From the NCBI GenBank assembly GCA_951799445.1, contig OX637289.1, positions 25,048,245 through 25,112,244 on the forward strand: 64,000 nt of DNA. The letters run 5' to 3'. The stretch is from Pseudisothecium myosuroides (taxonomy: Eukaryota; Streptophyta; Bryopsida; Hypnales; Lembophyllaceae). The notes below the pieces were generated by a model, which saw only the letters and a program-made list of their open reading frames with translations, had not been told where the DNA came from and searched no databases. Positions within the stretch are counted from its first letter, which is position 1. Each line of letters begins with the position of its first letter. Both the position numbers and the translations under genes were made by a program. Positions 47,073-59,737 of this stretch are shown piece after piece.

Positions 47073-48097
47073 TTTTTGGTTCTCTGCAATATTTTTATTT
47101 TTTGAATATAATAATAATTTATTTTTATTTTTAGTTGTTTTCAATAATGTCCAAAAATGCAAAAGAATTCAATTATTCTGAATTTTTGAAGAACGATGAC
47201 CATTTTTTTAAGATAAAATACACTTCTAGCAAAACAATTTTGTATTTGACCTTTTTTTCCATTATCGCACAACAAAACATAAGTATCAAAATTTCTAATA
47301 CATCATCTTCAATAATAAATTAGCCATCACCCACTCGGTCTTTTTGTGTGATATAAACATATTATCATTTGCTACAAAACACTCTTATTTAAGTTGTAAA
47401 TTTAATCTATAAAACTTTTTTTAAAGAATGAATTCAGAGTGATCGAATTCACTCTTTTGCTCGGTGGATTTCCCTACTTGAAAGTTAAACCTTCTTTGTA
47501 GTAAAGTAAAGCTTGCACTTGTGTCAAAAGAAAAAAATGTTCAAATGTAGTATATAAAATTAATCATTTTATTCAATATTATAAATCACAATTTCATTAC
47601 TTTAACTTTGCACAATTATCTATAATTTTTTGTAAGATCAAATGTTTTCATTGTATACTTCAATTTAACTCTAAATAGCCATTCATTTTTCACAAAAGTA
47701 CTCAATCTTCTAAATCTAACTTTGATAATTAATCCTTTTTCAATGACCTTGTATTTAAAAAAAAAATTGAGTATCATTAGAATATAGGACTAAGAACATT
47801 GGCAAATAGAACATTGGCAACATTGACATCATCAAAATTTTATCATTTCCAAATTTCGATGACTTTTAGGTCAAAGATGGTTTATGCACATTCTATTTCA
47901 ATATATCAAGTTTTGAGATTTGGAAGCCACACAACTATGGTTCTATAATTGAAGCTAAGATCCTTTTATCATGATGCATTTAGACTTTGTAGCCAAGAGT
48001 GTTTGGCGCCTATTTTGTCTATCCTTTCATCACAATGTATTTAAACTCCACCGCCACACTTGTTTGGTATTTTTTATTATTCAATTTATCCTTATAT

Positions 48098-48969
48098 CTT
48101 AATCCCTAAAGTTCTTTGACTATGTTTTCACCAAAAACGCTTCGAAACTGCCATTTCTAGTACAAGTACCAAATTTTAGGAAAAAGAACATTTTTGGACA
48201 CATGTAACCATAGGATCTTATAGTATGCTGGTTTTAGAAGATGTAGAAAAAATTCAGAATTTTCCACCGTGCGGATTGGAAGATATTAGCATTTGAATTG
48301 GCAGAAATCCTTTTTTTGTCCCTGCAAAAAATAGGGCAACTGCACTTCACAAGGTCACATTTGTATGAAAAAATGTCCAAAATGGTGGTGCTTCTTTGAG
48401 TTCTTTTTCCTACACAAGTTGGCTATATTAAAAAATTTCAAATCATTTGGAATTGTACAACATATAGGAAAAAAAATAGTAAGTAGAAAGAAGTAGAGAA
48501 TGTTCAAAATCCCAATGGTTGTAATGTTGTTTCAAACAATCTACATCCTATGGTTTTATTTTTTTCAAAAAATATTGAAAATTGAGTGAAACAAACAACT
48601 TAAATTTAAACGTTTATTTTAGAGTAGAGAATCTAATTGCCTCCAAACAAAACTCCTCGTAACTTTTGACTCATTCAAAGCTTTCCACATATACATAAAT
48701 CTTAAAAACTAATTCCAAATTTTTGTTTCTAAAAAAAATGATTTTTTTAATCTGCTTGGACTGCCCGAGTTGAGAAAGAAATAACATATTAGGCCATAAC
48801 TTTTGACTCATATTTCCAAATATCATGAAATTTAGTGCATATGAAAGATATTTCTCGTCCCTACCTTCTATTAAAAATTTAAGCCTAAAATATGCAAATT
48901 TTTAATCATAGGTATCTGTCCAAAATTACTATGTTGCTAAAAATAGCAGATTGGTCCTTTAGGGGTTAA
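48098..48969 (-). repeat. F1 repeat element
   Basis: Starts CTTAATCCCTAAAGTTC and CACCAAAAACGCTTCGAAAC. Ends GGTCCTTTAGGGGTTAA. Its right part (GCCCAGTTGAGAAAG-type and AATATCATGAAATTTAGTGC text) is closest to the 13137-14075 copy, suggesting a subfamily. Confidence 0.7.
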
Positions 48970-50837
48970 ATGTATTCTTACACCATCACTTTGATATTGG
49001 ATCCATTTACGATCATCAGTGCAAGTACACTCTTCTTTGTATGTCCTTTCATCTACAATGCATTTAGTCCATAGTCCTTTATACTCTGTTGTCTCATCTA
49101 GAATGCATTAAATCATGAATGTTTGAAGTTCATTTTATTAGGTTAGATCCTTCTCCTTTGTAATATTACAAGTTTAAATTTTTTTGTTTTTTAAAAATAA
49201 TTTTACAGAATGAAACAATATAAATTTGAAATTAATTAAAATAAAATAAAATAAAAATATTTGTTAACTATGAAACTTTTTGGGCGTTTAGTATCTTTTG
49301 GATGATTTTAAGATAGCCTGAAGAATAAATAAAAACATTGTATTGTATCATCCAATTTGGAAGAAGGAGAGGTTGCTTGAATTCATTTGCAATGAGTGGT
49401 ATTGTATATTCCCTCCTTTTCATCTTTTGACTTTCTTACATAAGAAAATGGCAAATCCATGGATTACAATGAAGTGTATTTTGGCAACTTTGTTCCTTTC
49501 TCCTTATATGAATTTTAGTCATAAAAATGATCTTCTTTGAGTATAATATCAACTAACAAAATGAAGCTTATCAAATCTATTTTCTATTTAAATTTTGAAT
49601 TTTGAATTTTTTTAAATTCAATATTTATAGCAATTTGACCTCTGGGGGCTATAAACAAAAAATGTTGAATTTTTAGTTTTAGAATGACATAACACATGAT
49701 GTTCTATAATATAATGTACATCTATAGAATTAAAATAAAATTTAAACATATTTGCATTTGTTATGATTTTTTAATTTCAAAAATTCAAATTTTTTTAATT
49801 TTCATTAAAAAAATTGAAACTTAATGACTAATAGAAGACACATGGTTATATCTTTTTAAATAGATGTAAAAAAATTCATTCATATATAGTTGCAAAATGG
49901 AAGCATACCAAGGTAAAAACTTTGAAGTTTCAAAATGCGGTCATTGGCTAATTCTTTTAAGGTTTATTCATAAATTCATAAATTCATAAAAATAGATTTT
50001 AAAATCTTTAAATTTACAAATTAATAACCGAAAAAATTCAAGTTTCAAAATTTATTATTTATATGCATGTAGCTTATAAGATTTTACAATATTTAAATTT
50101 CATCATTTCAACATTCCAAAATCTGAAAATCTTCAATTGATTGTCATTGGTAGTACAAAAAGAAGATCCAATAGAAAGTAGAGGTATAGTTAAAAAATAG
50201 AATTGCAGAATCCACTACAATATAATATTTCATTTATCAATAAAAATGACAACTTTTATAGCAATCCAACAATAAGTCTTATGTAAAATTTAAAATTTAG
50301 TTCATTTTTTAGGTGTTAGTTTATTTTTATTTTTTCTTGTTTTTAATGTTATTATATTTTTTATTTGTCTATGCTTTCTATATTATTTTAAATATTTATT
50401 TTAATTCTTTACTTTGTTTCACAATTTCTTTTTATGTCTAATTTTTTTTATATGTCCAAGTATTTTATGTTTTCAAATTTGTTTAATTATTCATTTTTTA
50501 TATTTTTTCACAAAAAAATTGAAGTATTAATTATAAGTTAAGGGGCCCTGCATGGCCAAGGCATTTATTGCATTGTAATTGGAAGAAAAGAGCTGATTAG
50601 TTCAATGTCATTTAACATTAGATAGAGAAGCAAAAAATGACCATTGCCATAAATGGATGAAATATATACATAGGTTCCAACTTACAGTCTATAAGTGAAT
50701 CAAAATTTACAATCACCCAAGTTTTGTAGCAATTTCTCTTGCCGCAATGTCTAAATGAACAAGAGGTTAAAAAACCAAGAAGTAGTAACAAATTGAATTT
50801 TAATTTTAAAAAACCATTTTCCCCCCTTAACTACTAA

Positions 50838-52343
50838 TTAACTACTAAAGGACCAAGGTGATTTTCCTATCAAAAACCATTAAAAACTGTCATTTCAACT
50901 ACAAAGAGAAAAGAACTTTAAAAATTGTTTTTTTTGCATATCCAACCATGAGATCTTATACTTGACTAGTATATGAATACGTGGAAGGAATTTAAGAAAC
51001 TTTGACCATGTAGATTGCAAGATATATGCATTTAAAGTGAAGAAAACAAGTTTTTTTGCACCTTGCTTGACTAGATTTTTTGGCTTAGAATCTTTTTAGT
51101 TGAAATTTTTTGCACTATTGATTTTGATTTTCTACTTATTTATGTTAATTAGTTGAGTTGAAAATCTACAAAAAAAATTTAGGAAAAAAAGCACTTAATT
51201 TTCAAACATTAAAAAATTGTTAAGTAGAGGTGGGTTTAAGATTGAAAAAAAAATCTAAATTGTTAATAGCTTTTAGATGGAATTGAATCACAATAATCCC
51301 AACGGTGAGATTGTTCTAGCAAGAAAATCTAACCCTGGCTAATAATTTTTTTTGAAAAATTCTAAAAATTGCATTCAAAAATGAATTCTACAATTTATTT
51401 TTTCAAGAAGATGCTTAGATTGCCCAAAAAACTGAGATTGTCCATAACTTTCTCATTATTAGTCCAAATTGAATGAAACAAAGCTTCACATGTAGACAAA
51501 AATATACTCCCTTTGTCCCACTAAAAACCTCCAAAAAGCTTGTCCACTAGGGATTAACTACATTTTTAGTCTTTCTGATAGTGATACATGCATTCGAAAA
51601 CTAGCAACCCATCCTTTAGATCTTTGCAAAATCTCCGACTTAGGCACCATCATTTAGGCACCCAAAATCCATGCGGAAAGTACCATTTTTGACAAAATTT
51701 GTAAACGCTGCCAACTCCATCATTCTTGATGATTTAAATGTTGGTAGCAACATTGGGATTCTAGAAACATCTACTGTAACCTAAATACCTACAACAAAAA
51801 TCCTTGCACCACTTCAAGAACAACTCTTCAAGTGTCGAAGTGGTCACCAAATCCATTGTCAATACTACTATCTAAGGAAGCACAACAAGTCCAAGGTGTC
51901 TCATATGGGCAAGGCCAAGCTTTCTTGGCAAAGGATGCTTTCTAATCACTTGACTTGCCCCCACGAGGTCGTTCAACACAGCCAACACTTACCCAATAAT
52001 CGAAATCTAAAAACGGAGCCTTTTAGTGGGACAAAAATTGTGCTTGATTTGGAGGTCTTTAGGGGGACAGAGGGAGTAATCTTTAAGAAAAAAATTTGAA
52101 AAAAAAATTATTTTGACTTTTTGTGATTTTTTTTGTGCTGCCCGCCAAACTCCACTTTTGCTTATTGTGCCATAACTTTTGCTCCTAGGCATCAATTAAA
52201 ATAAAAATTATATATTGTCAAAGTTCTTGCAAAAATACAAAACCTCAAAAAATCCCAAAAAATATCACTAAAAATTGAGACAGTAGGAACTTGCCCGGAC
52301 AGACTTCGTCCCCCGAGGGAACAAATGGTCCTTTAGAGGTTAA
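50838..52343 (-). repeat. F1 repeat interrupted by a Stowaway-like element
   Basis: Starts TTAACTACTAAAGGACC and ends GGTCCTTTAGAGGTTAA. The F1 sequence ACAAAAATATAATCT is split by the insertion at 51507-52076, so F1 was there first. Confidence 0.8.
51507..52076 (+). mobile_element. Stowaway-like element, copy 2 (570 bp)
   Basis: Left end CTCCCTTTGTCCCACTAAAA, right end TTTAGGGGGACAGAGGGAG, with TA duplications at 51505-51506 and 52077-52078. Homologous along its length to 26983-27563, which is inverted relative to this copy. Short frames match between copies (HMGKAKLS) but no transposase is recognised. Confidence 0.82.
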
Positions 52344-54340
52344 ATTGTACTTATTGTTATAGCAATATCTATTCTTTTTTATTGCAATATGTACGTGAAC
52401 AAGAGGTAAAATGTTCAACAAGCAATAATAAATCTAATTTTAATTTTTAAAAATAATTTTCTATACCCTATTGGAGGATTGTACTTAAATTGTTATGATA
52501 ACACCTATTTCTATTTACCATGATGAATAAGATTCAATGTAAAGAACAACTAAGACTTCATTGAAAAGTTACTACAAAAGTTGTGTTGATTTTGTGCAAT
52601 ATAGGAGTTGTGTCAAATTTTGAACAAAATAAAATAAATAAAACAAAGTAAATAGTTAAACATTAAGTATAACATATCATACAAAATGTAGGCTTAGATA
52701 TGTATATACGTTTCCTAATCTTAAAACCACTCTCAACTCTAAAATAAACTCAAGTTAGTTCTATACATTGGAAATTGACTCAAATTTGCTTAAAACTCTT
52801 GTTTTTGTGGTCTAAATTCACTTTAGACTATTGAAGGTGAGTTAAGAATGAGATTATTAACTATTGGTCATGATTCTTAACTAAGAACCGTGAGTAAAAG
52901 AATTATTTGGCCAAGCTCTAAGTCACTAGTATAAAGACCCCATCTTAAAGGATCATAACATTCTTAATTAAGAGATTTCAACAAGCCTTGAAATCTTGGA
53001 TATTTAGAAAGAAGAGATAATTTTTTCTAGAATACTAGGGGCAAGTAAGGTTAATATGCACTTACCTTAGCTCAATAGTTGTTTCATTGAGGAGCCAACT
53101 TGCATGCCAAGGAAGACAAAGGACCCCTCAATGAAGGTCAAGAACGCTTTGATGCAGTGCCACAAATGTTTTAGTTTGACACTTATTCAAATCCCATGTT
53201 ATTTTTCTACTTGCTCTCTTGAAATTAAATAACTCTCTATTGGTATTTTTTTATTAACACAATATATATGGATATGTATTCTTTCATATGATTTTATTTC
53301 ATTTTTTCATATTATATATTCTTTATACCTACTTACATTTTTCAAATTGAAAAACTAGAACTTTTCTCATTACTACTTGTGACAATCAAATTGGGATAAT
53401 TGAAAATTTTAAATGTTGAAATTAAAAAATTTATAATCTTAAAAGTTTGTAGATTTAATACTTTAAGACTCTAAAATCTGTAAATTTGTAATTTATAAAA
53501 TTTGAAAACTAATGTGTTTTCTAATTCAATTTGTAAATTTGTAACATGAAGAATTTAATAACTAGTAATTGATAAGCTTATCCATAGTATTTTCTTTTAA
53601 TTTATCAATTAGTAAAATTTTAATTTATTGATGTATGAAACTTTTAATCTTTTAACCCCTCAAGGACCAAATTTTTGAATTCTAAACAACAAGTAAATAC
53701 AAAACATGTTTAGTTCATAGAATTTTGTTTTTTCCATCCACCGAATTGTTTGATTCTTATTTACGTTAGTTTTCTAACATTTGTATATTAATAGTATATC
53801 TTTTCAAGACTTTGATTATAAATGTTTATATTAAAAAAGATACAAATGAATTTTGCATCAAATATGAATTTTCAAAATTCAAATGTTGTTGTTTCAAAAT
53901 TGATTTGATTAAACAAGTTAAATAAAAGACAATCCTCAAAAACCACCATATTAAAAATTTGACATTTTAAATCTAGGAGGTTTTTTTAATAAAAATTACA
54001 AACATTCACTCTACAATTAATTTTAGGAAGAGTTTACAAATTATGGTTTAAATCCATATTGACAAATATTAATTAGGATATTAATAAAATCAATTGTATA
54101 GATATGATCTATGGACCGTATTTTTTAATATTCTTTAATAGTCACCATTAAAGTTTTTTTAAGTTGCATTTTATAATACATCTTTATAATATCAAAAATT
54201 TGGATTATCCCTAGTCTTTATAGGATTAAGTTTTTACATGTGTAAATTTCAAATCTTTTGAATTTTGAATATTAAGTTTTCAATTTTTAATTTCACAATT
54301 GTAATAATTTCATCTCAAATTCAGAACCATTGCCAATTAC

Positions 54341-54408
54341 CTTGAGTTCGTGACGTCGTATTCACCATGCGGCTCTAGCTCTACAACTTTTGTAGTACTT
54401 GTAGCCAT
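54341..54408 (-). CDS. Candidate first coding exon of an unidentified gene
   Basis: ATG at 54408 opens 22 codons (MATSTTKVVELEPHGEYDVT, then NS) ending at a donor AAG|GTAATT, phase 2. Its G+C and codon make-up contrast with the flanking A+T-rich DNA, as do those of the SART1 fragment, whose stop lies about 465 bp upstream on the same strand. I do not recognise the peptide and could not find a following exon, so this may be an orphan remnant. A TATAGAGG sequence about 280 bp upstream (minus strand, near 54680) is a weak promoter candidate. Confidence 0.4.
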
Positions 54409-54872
54409 CAAGCTTTGGGTGCTTCAAATCTCCACATAATCAATGAGAAAAAAACCAAAGACCAATCCACCTTAATCAATCCAACAAATTAAATGATCAA
54501 AAAATCACAACTGAATATCTGCAATTCTCTATGTCTACAACACCAATGCCATTTCCTCAAATTAGCACGTATATTCACCAGAAGAAATCCATGTTTTAGA
54601 TGACAAATTCTAGGTGACAAAAAAATTTCGTAAGAAATGGAGACAAATTTTTTTCTAAAAGAAGTGGACACCAAAATCCTCTATAAAAAGAGTACAACAA
54701 AATTCTTATACCATAGGAACTTCAATTAGTAGCCTTCTCAAACTATTTTCAATATTATGGATCGATTCTAATCAATGTAAATGGGCAATGTTTTCAAGAA
54801 AAATATCACACGAAGAACGTCACCTTATTGTAATGGACATTGCGGCAATGCTTAAGTGCTTAATCTCCATAG

Positions 54873-55805
54873 TTACTTAATGTTCGGCTTTGGCTTCTTA
54901 TTTGGTGGAGGACACATGCTTCCACTTTCAAGTTTGTGCCACTTGAAGCCTTGGAAGTGGGTTTTGTTCTCGCCGAGCATTGGAGTAAGACTATCAATGG
55001 GTTCTTTCTTCACACTGGCAAATTCGCTTATCGAATTGTTTGTTTGCCTAGATTTGATATCGCCACTAAGGACGAGTTTAGGAGATTGCAATGTAGCTTG
55101 TAAGTCACAAATCTTGTCTATTGACATCAGAGGGGTACAACTGCCTCCGTTAATTTGTTTCAGCTTCAGCTCTTCTTGGAATTGTTTCTGCCTTTTTGCT
55201 TGCTTCTTCTTGCCAGGTCCCTTCCCATGGAATTTGTGAGAAAATTTCCGGAATGCTTCTTTAGGAGTCATCTGTTATACATGCACATCAAGCACAAACA
55301 ACCATTAGTCAGACGCTAACCCACAATAGATGGAAAAATACTAACATAAAGACACTTTTTGCAACAAACACAACAACAGCTTAAGATGACAAATGCGCAC
55401 AAGCTCAAGAAAAAAATTGTAGCGAAAGTAAACAGCTTAATTGAAAGAGAAAATGACAATAGACCAATATTAGAATTCTCTCTCAATTACGCAAATACAA
55501 AATAATTTGGAACAACTTTTGAAAACAACAACAATTAACTAGCTCATTTTTTGCAGGGAATGGAGGTTCATATACGTACCGTTCGACCGAATTCATCAAC
55601 ACGATCCAGAAGAATGTCTCGTTGACCAACAACATTATTTCTCATCCATAATTCCAACCAGTTTGCTCTTCTTCTTGTCCGTATTTCGACCTCCCCAATC
55701 AATTGTTTCCTTCAAGTCACCTCTTTCTCTTAGATGTTGTAGAGCACTACCGAGACCTTTTCCTATTAGTACTTCTTTCATTTCATTTTGAGATTCCTCT
55801 TCCAT
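54873..55805 (-). pseudogene. SART1/DOT2-like (Snu66) C-terminal fragment, frameshifted
   Basis: SART1/DOT2 is a U4/U6.U5 tri-snRNP protein needed for spliceosome activation. Two exons match its C-terminus: 55805-55580 (VLIGKGLGSALQHLRERG, TIDWGGRNTDKKKSKLVGI, then RVDEFGRT) and 55271-54873 (MTPKEAFRKFSHKFHGKGPG, EELKLKQ, LVLSG, SLTPMLG, ending in a PPPNKKPKP tail and stop). The junction ACG|GTACGT...AACAG|ATG is in phase, so this is not a processed retrocopy. A one-base gain, or two-base loss, in the first exon puts a TAA at 55637-55635; the match resumes one base on as NVVGQRD. The N-terminal majority of the roughly 800-residue family protein is missing. Most likely a decaying segmental duplicate. 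The clean 132-codon second exon leaves room for a young pseudogene or a sequencing indel. Confidence 0.85.
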
Positions 55806-55964
55806 CTCTAGAATTTATTACAAACCCGTTCTCCAACTCCTAACTCAAATAAAACTTTAAAGTACAAAACTTTGCTTCTAAATAAGAACACGAATAATTA
55901 TATATTAACAAAATATACTTTTCTAAGAAGTAAATAAAGCAAGAGAGACCAAGAGAATACCTCC

Positions 55965-55971
55965 TTATATA
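55965..55971 (-). promoter_or_regulatory. Possible TATA box upstream of the SART1-like fragment
   Basis: TATATAA on the minus strand, followed by GG, about 160 bp before the ATG at 55805. The distance suits a short 5' untranslated region. In DNA this A+T rich, chance matches are common. Confidence 0.3.
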
Positions 55972-58831
55972 ATAGAAGATGTCTATTTTACTTTTACTTT
56001 CTATTCTATCTAAAGTAAAAGTCCTAGTTTTAATTAGATGTATTCTAAGTAAAAATTTGCTCTCATCTAGTATATTAGTATCTTTGTAATTTTGAAACTA
56101 GAAAAATTACAATTTTGAGTGCACATCCAACAATTAATTCGTAGCAATATGAAACCAAATTGACCTTGCTCCATCATTTACTTCTAATGAGTGACCCTAA
56201 ACTTGTAGTAAATTTTACTATCATGCTACATGCTGAACATTGAATTTAAAGTGAATTATTTTAGATAATCACTATCTCTATTTTTATGCAAATTTCATAG
56301 ATGGATGATTTTTTTTTTAAATTATAAAATAGAAGTTAAATACAAATAAATTTGATGGATTAATTTGATAGAATATTCTAGAGGGCCTTACATTGAGTAT
56401 TCTAATCTTGAAGTGAAGGCTATAAGCATAATTTTTCTAAAGAAATTGGTGATGTTAAGCTTTGTCATACTTTAAACAATTGTAGACACTGGAAGGAGTT
56501 GGATAGATAAACTCCCTTGAAGTTAATTGTTAAATTGCCTTGAGCAAAATAATATAGTGAATTGTTATAAGTACAATTATGAAGTTTACAATGGATTGAT
56601 GAAGTTGGATGTATTAATGATGGTTTGTAGAATGAAAAGCCATAAGCAAATATTATGAGCCTATGCCTTAAGCAATTACAATAGAAAATGATTATAATTG
56701 TGCTTTGAACTATATGTTTTGTATCCCTTAAGGCTAAAAGCTTGCCTTTGTTTGTGAGCCAACATCTTAGTTTAAGATGGTGACCGCATATTTGTATTGT
56801 TGCATCCATAAAAAATTGATGAAAATTAGAAATAGGAAAAAGAAAGTCTTTTGCCCTGTATCTTATTCCTATATCCAATGCATTAATGTGGGTGATTGCA
56901 AGAAACACTTGTACTATTTATTGCATTTTGCATTTTTGGACTTTTAGTACTTTTTGTACTACGAGTCACCTTCAGTACTATTGAAGGTATGGAACATAAA
57001 ATTTGAATGGTCAATTGGATTTCAAATTTACTATTCTGACAACATGTGATGTTCATCATTGGATGACAAAAATGGATGGAAATACTTAATTTTCCATTAA
57101 AAAAAATTTACATTGGCAAATAGAAGGTATTACGAGCCCCAACAATATTATTGAGTCTTTCTGTATACCCTGGAGTACTATTTTGAGCCACATGCTACAA
57201 TTTACCTTAGAAAATGAGACTTTCATGTTTCTATTTTTGAAAATTAGGAAATGAGTTTGAAAAATTTATTTAAAAAATGATCATTGTTGCCGACTAAGAG
57301 CAAAGTAGGAAGATCAAAGTTAGAATTAAAAAACCATTTTTAATTCAACATAAATTCAACCTGAATACAGCACACTTTAGGCCAATATAGAACACATTTG
57401 GAAAATGTTTTTGGAAATCCTTCTTCTGAGAAGGTGTATTTCTATTAGAAGAGCTAGCCTACCAAATTTAATGATGTAATTCTTCAAAAAAGGTACTCGA
57501 TAGTACTAAAAAACACCAAAATTGCATGTGTGACATATATTCAAAATTCAATTTCACCTATTAAATTAATTTTGAAATAATTAAAATAATTCAAGTGTAT
57601 TTTCTATTGCTATAGAAAGCTTGCTTTTGAATTTCATGTTCATTCAATCATTTTTGCAATACTTATGGCACAAAACAACTTCCGCATTGAACGTGTGACG
57701 GAAAATAATACAGGTATTTTTTGCAATCACCAATGTATGTTTATTTTCTATAAGAATCAAATTACAAAACATACCTACTTGAAAAGTGACCTTAGTCACA
57801 TGATGATAGACAATTTAACCTTCCCTATTTAAAACCCCCTAAAAAGTGGTCTTGAGTTTTGCCAGATAGAGCTACTGAAACTTTAGATTAAAAGATGTAC
57901 TTGAGGTGAATATTTTTATGAAGTGGATTGAAAACAACATTTTCATTGTTTTCAAGAAGGTTTTAAAATGTATCCATGTGACAAACACAGGCTAAGGTTT
58001 TAATGGTATCTAAAGATACACACAAAGATTTATTTTATCCTCTCACATAGAATTTCAGATTTTAAATTATTTTTAAATGTATTTGTATACATGATACCTT
58101 TTTAGACTGATGAGATCTCCAATAAGAACTATATATATTAGAATATGAAGCCTTTCATCTTTTAAAGAAAATTTATAAATTCTATAGAGATAGAGTTTTG
58201 GATTTAGACTTTTGTTTAACAAAATTATTCAAGCCCATTCATACCCACACATTTAAGTTTCAAATTTGAGATATATTTAAGGCCAATTTGATTTAAAATT
58301 GATTTTCAAAATTACCAATAAAAATAATTCATCTAATTATCATAAATGCATTTTTTATTCAAGAACTCTTGTATGCAAAATTACCCTAAGAAAAAGCCCT
58401 TTGGACTTTAAAGTTTTCAAATCCATTAAATTAGGGATTGTAAAGTTTTAAACTTGATATATTTGCACGAATTTCAAGATTTTTTGGTTATTAGCTTGAG
58501 CTTATACTTTAATTTTCTTGGAAAAGGGCACATCTATATATATCAAAAATGTGATATTGACTACTAGAAGTAAATTTTCAACTTCCTAGGGATCGGAGCA
58601 ATAAGAGATGATGTAATTGTAAAAAATATGATTTACAAAAAATTCAAAGTGCACTATATAAAGTGCACTCACTTGATTTTGAGCATGTATTGAGGCATGT
58701 ATCCACCAATGATCCTTAATAGATTCTCAATAAATCTATCAAAAAAGTAGGGCATTCAATGTTAGAAAATTAAAATTAGGGCACAAATTTAGAAAATCTA
58801 TTAATTGAACTTTGACCTTTTGTAATTGTTA

Positions 58832-59415
58832 TATATAATATTCAATTATCATTTTTGAACTTCATCTAATTTTAGTTGCAATTAAGCTAGGTGGGATCAA
58901 AAGGGGGCTCATTGATACACTATTACTATCATGCGTATATATTAAGAAAATTTGCTTCATTGTTCTCTATTGGTAATAATTACTAGGACTCCGATGCTAT
59001 CCACGCTATTAGTGATGCTCATTCAAGATTGAAGGTTTCAAGGCCTCACTTTTCTTTGGCACTTTTGAATGAGATATGATTGAAGGATTAATTTCTTTAC
59101 CTACATCCAAGGTATGCTTATATCAAAGCCCTAACCAAAAGTCCTTAACCACAGTTTCTTTTGTATATAATATTCAATTATCATTTTTGAACTTCATCTA
59201 ATTTTAGTTTCAATTTAGCTAAGTGGGATTAAAAGGTGTCTCATTGATACACTATTACTATCATACATATTAATGTTAAAAAAATTTGCTTCATAATAGC
59301 TCATTCTACCCTACTTGTAATCTTTTGGCACTTTTGAATGGGATGTGATTGAATGATTCATTTCTTGACCAACATCCAAAATATGCTTATATTGAAGCTC
59401 TAACCAGAAATCTTT
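58832..59415 (+). repeat. Diverged tandem duplication, offset about 332 bp
   Basis: TATATAATATTCAATTATCA through AAAATTTGCTTCAT occurs at 58832-58960 and 59164-59294. The text around GCACTTTTGAATG and CAACATCCAA also recurs (about 59060-59145 and 59331-59415). The second unit runs straight into the 82-bp array. Confidence 0.8.
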
Positions 59416-59737
59416 GACTACAATTTCTTTGCAATATATATAAGTTCCGTACTTGATCTTCATTTGAATTTCAACTATTCATCACTACAAGAGAATTGAC
59501 CACAATTTCTTTGCAATATATAGAAGTCCCGCACTTGAGCTTCATTTGAATTTCAACTATTCATCACTACAAAAGAATTGACCACAATTACTTTGCAATA
59601 TGTAGAAGTCCCGCACTTGAGCTTCATTTGAATTTCAACTATTCGTCACTACAAGAAAATTGACCACAATTTCTTTCCAATATATAGAAGTCTTGCATTT
59701 GATCTTCATTTGAATTTCAACTATTCATCACTAAAAA
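59416..59737 (+). repeat. Tandem array: four copies of an 82-bp unit
   Basis: Units start at GAC(T/C)ACAATT, positions 59416, 59498, 59580 and 59662, spaced exactly 82 bp. Each contains TTCATTTGAATTTCAACTAT and TCACTA. The outer copies are the most diverged, as expected for an array growing from the middle. Confidence 0.95.

Larger units (their letters stand above)
47073..54340. other. Intergenic region upstream of the protease gene
   Basis: Contains the unseen promoter of the minus-strand protease, for which I found no convincing TATA element near 47072. It also holds F1 copies at 48098-48969 and 50838-52343, the latter with a Stowaway-like insertion. Near 53030-53170 is a G+C-richer patch with short coding-like frames that I could not assign. 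The rest is A+T-rich without recognised genes. Confidence 0.65.

Noticed and set aside
47073..47162. Upstream in-frame ATG for the protease
   Set aside because: It would add a Lys/Asn-rich 30-residue extension before the hydrophobic leader, which does not suit a signal peptide. A 5' untranslated intron acceptor may lie in this stretch.
54856..55239. A 127-codon plus-strand open frame
   Set aside because: It is antisense to the SART1-like exon 2, whose protein is clearly recognisable on the minus strand.
56465..56908. A 147-codon minus-strand open frame as a gene
   Set aside because: No domain, Cys/His/Ile-rich noise typical of A+T-rich DNA, and part of it recurs near 61.89 kb, pointing to repeat sequence.
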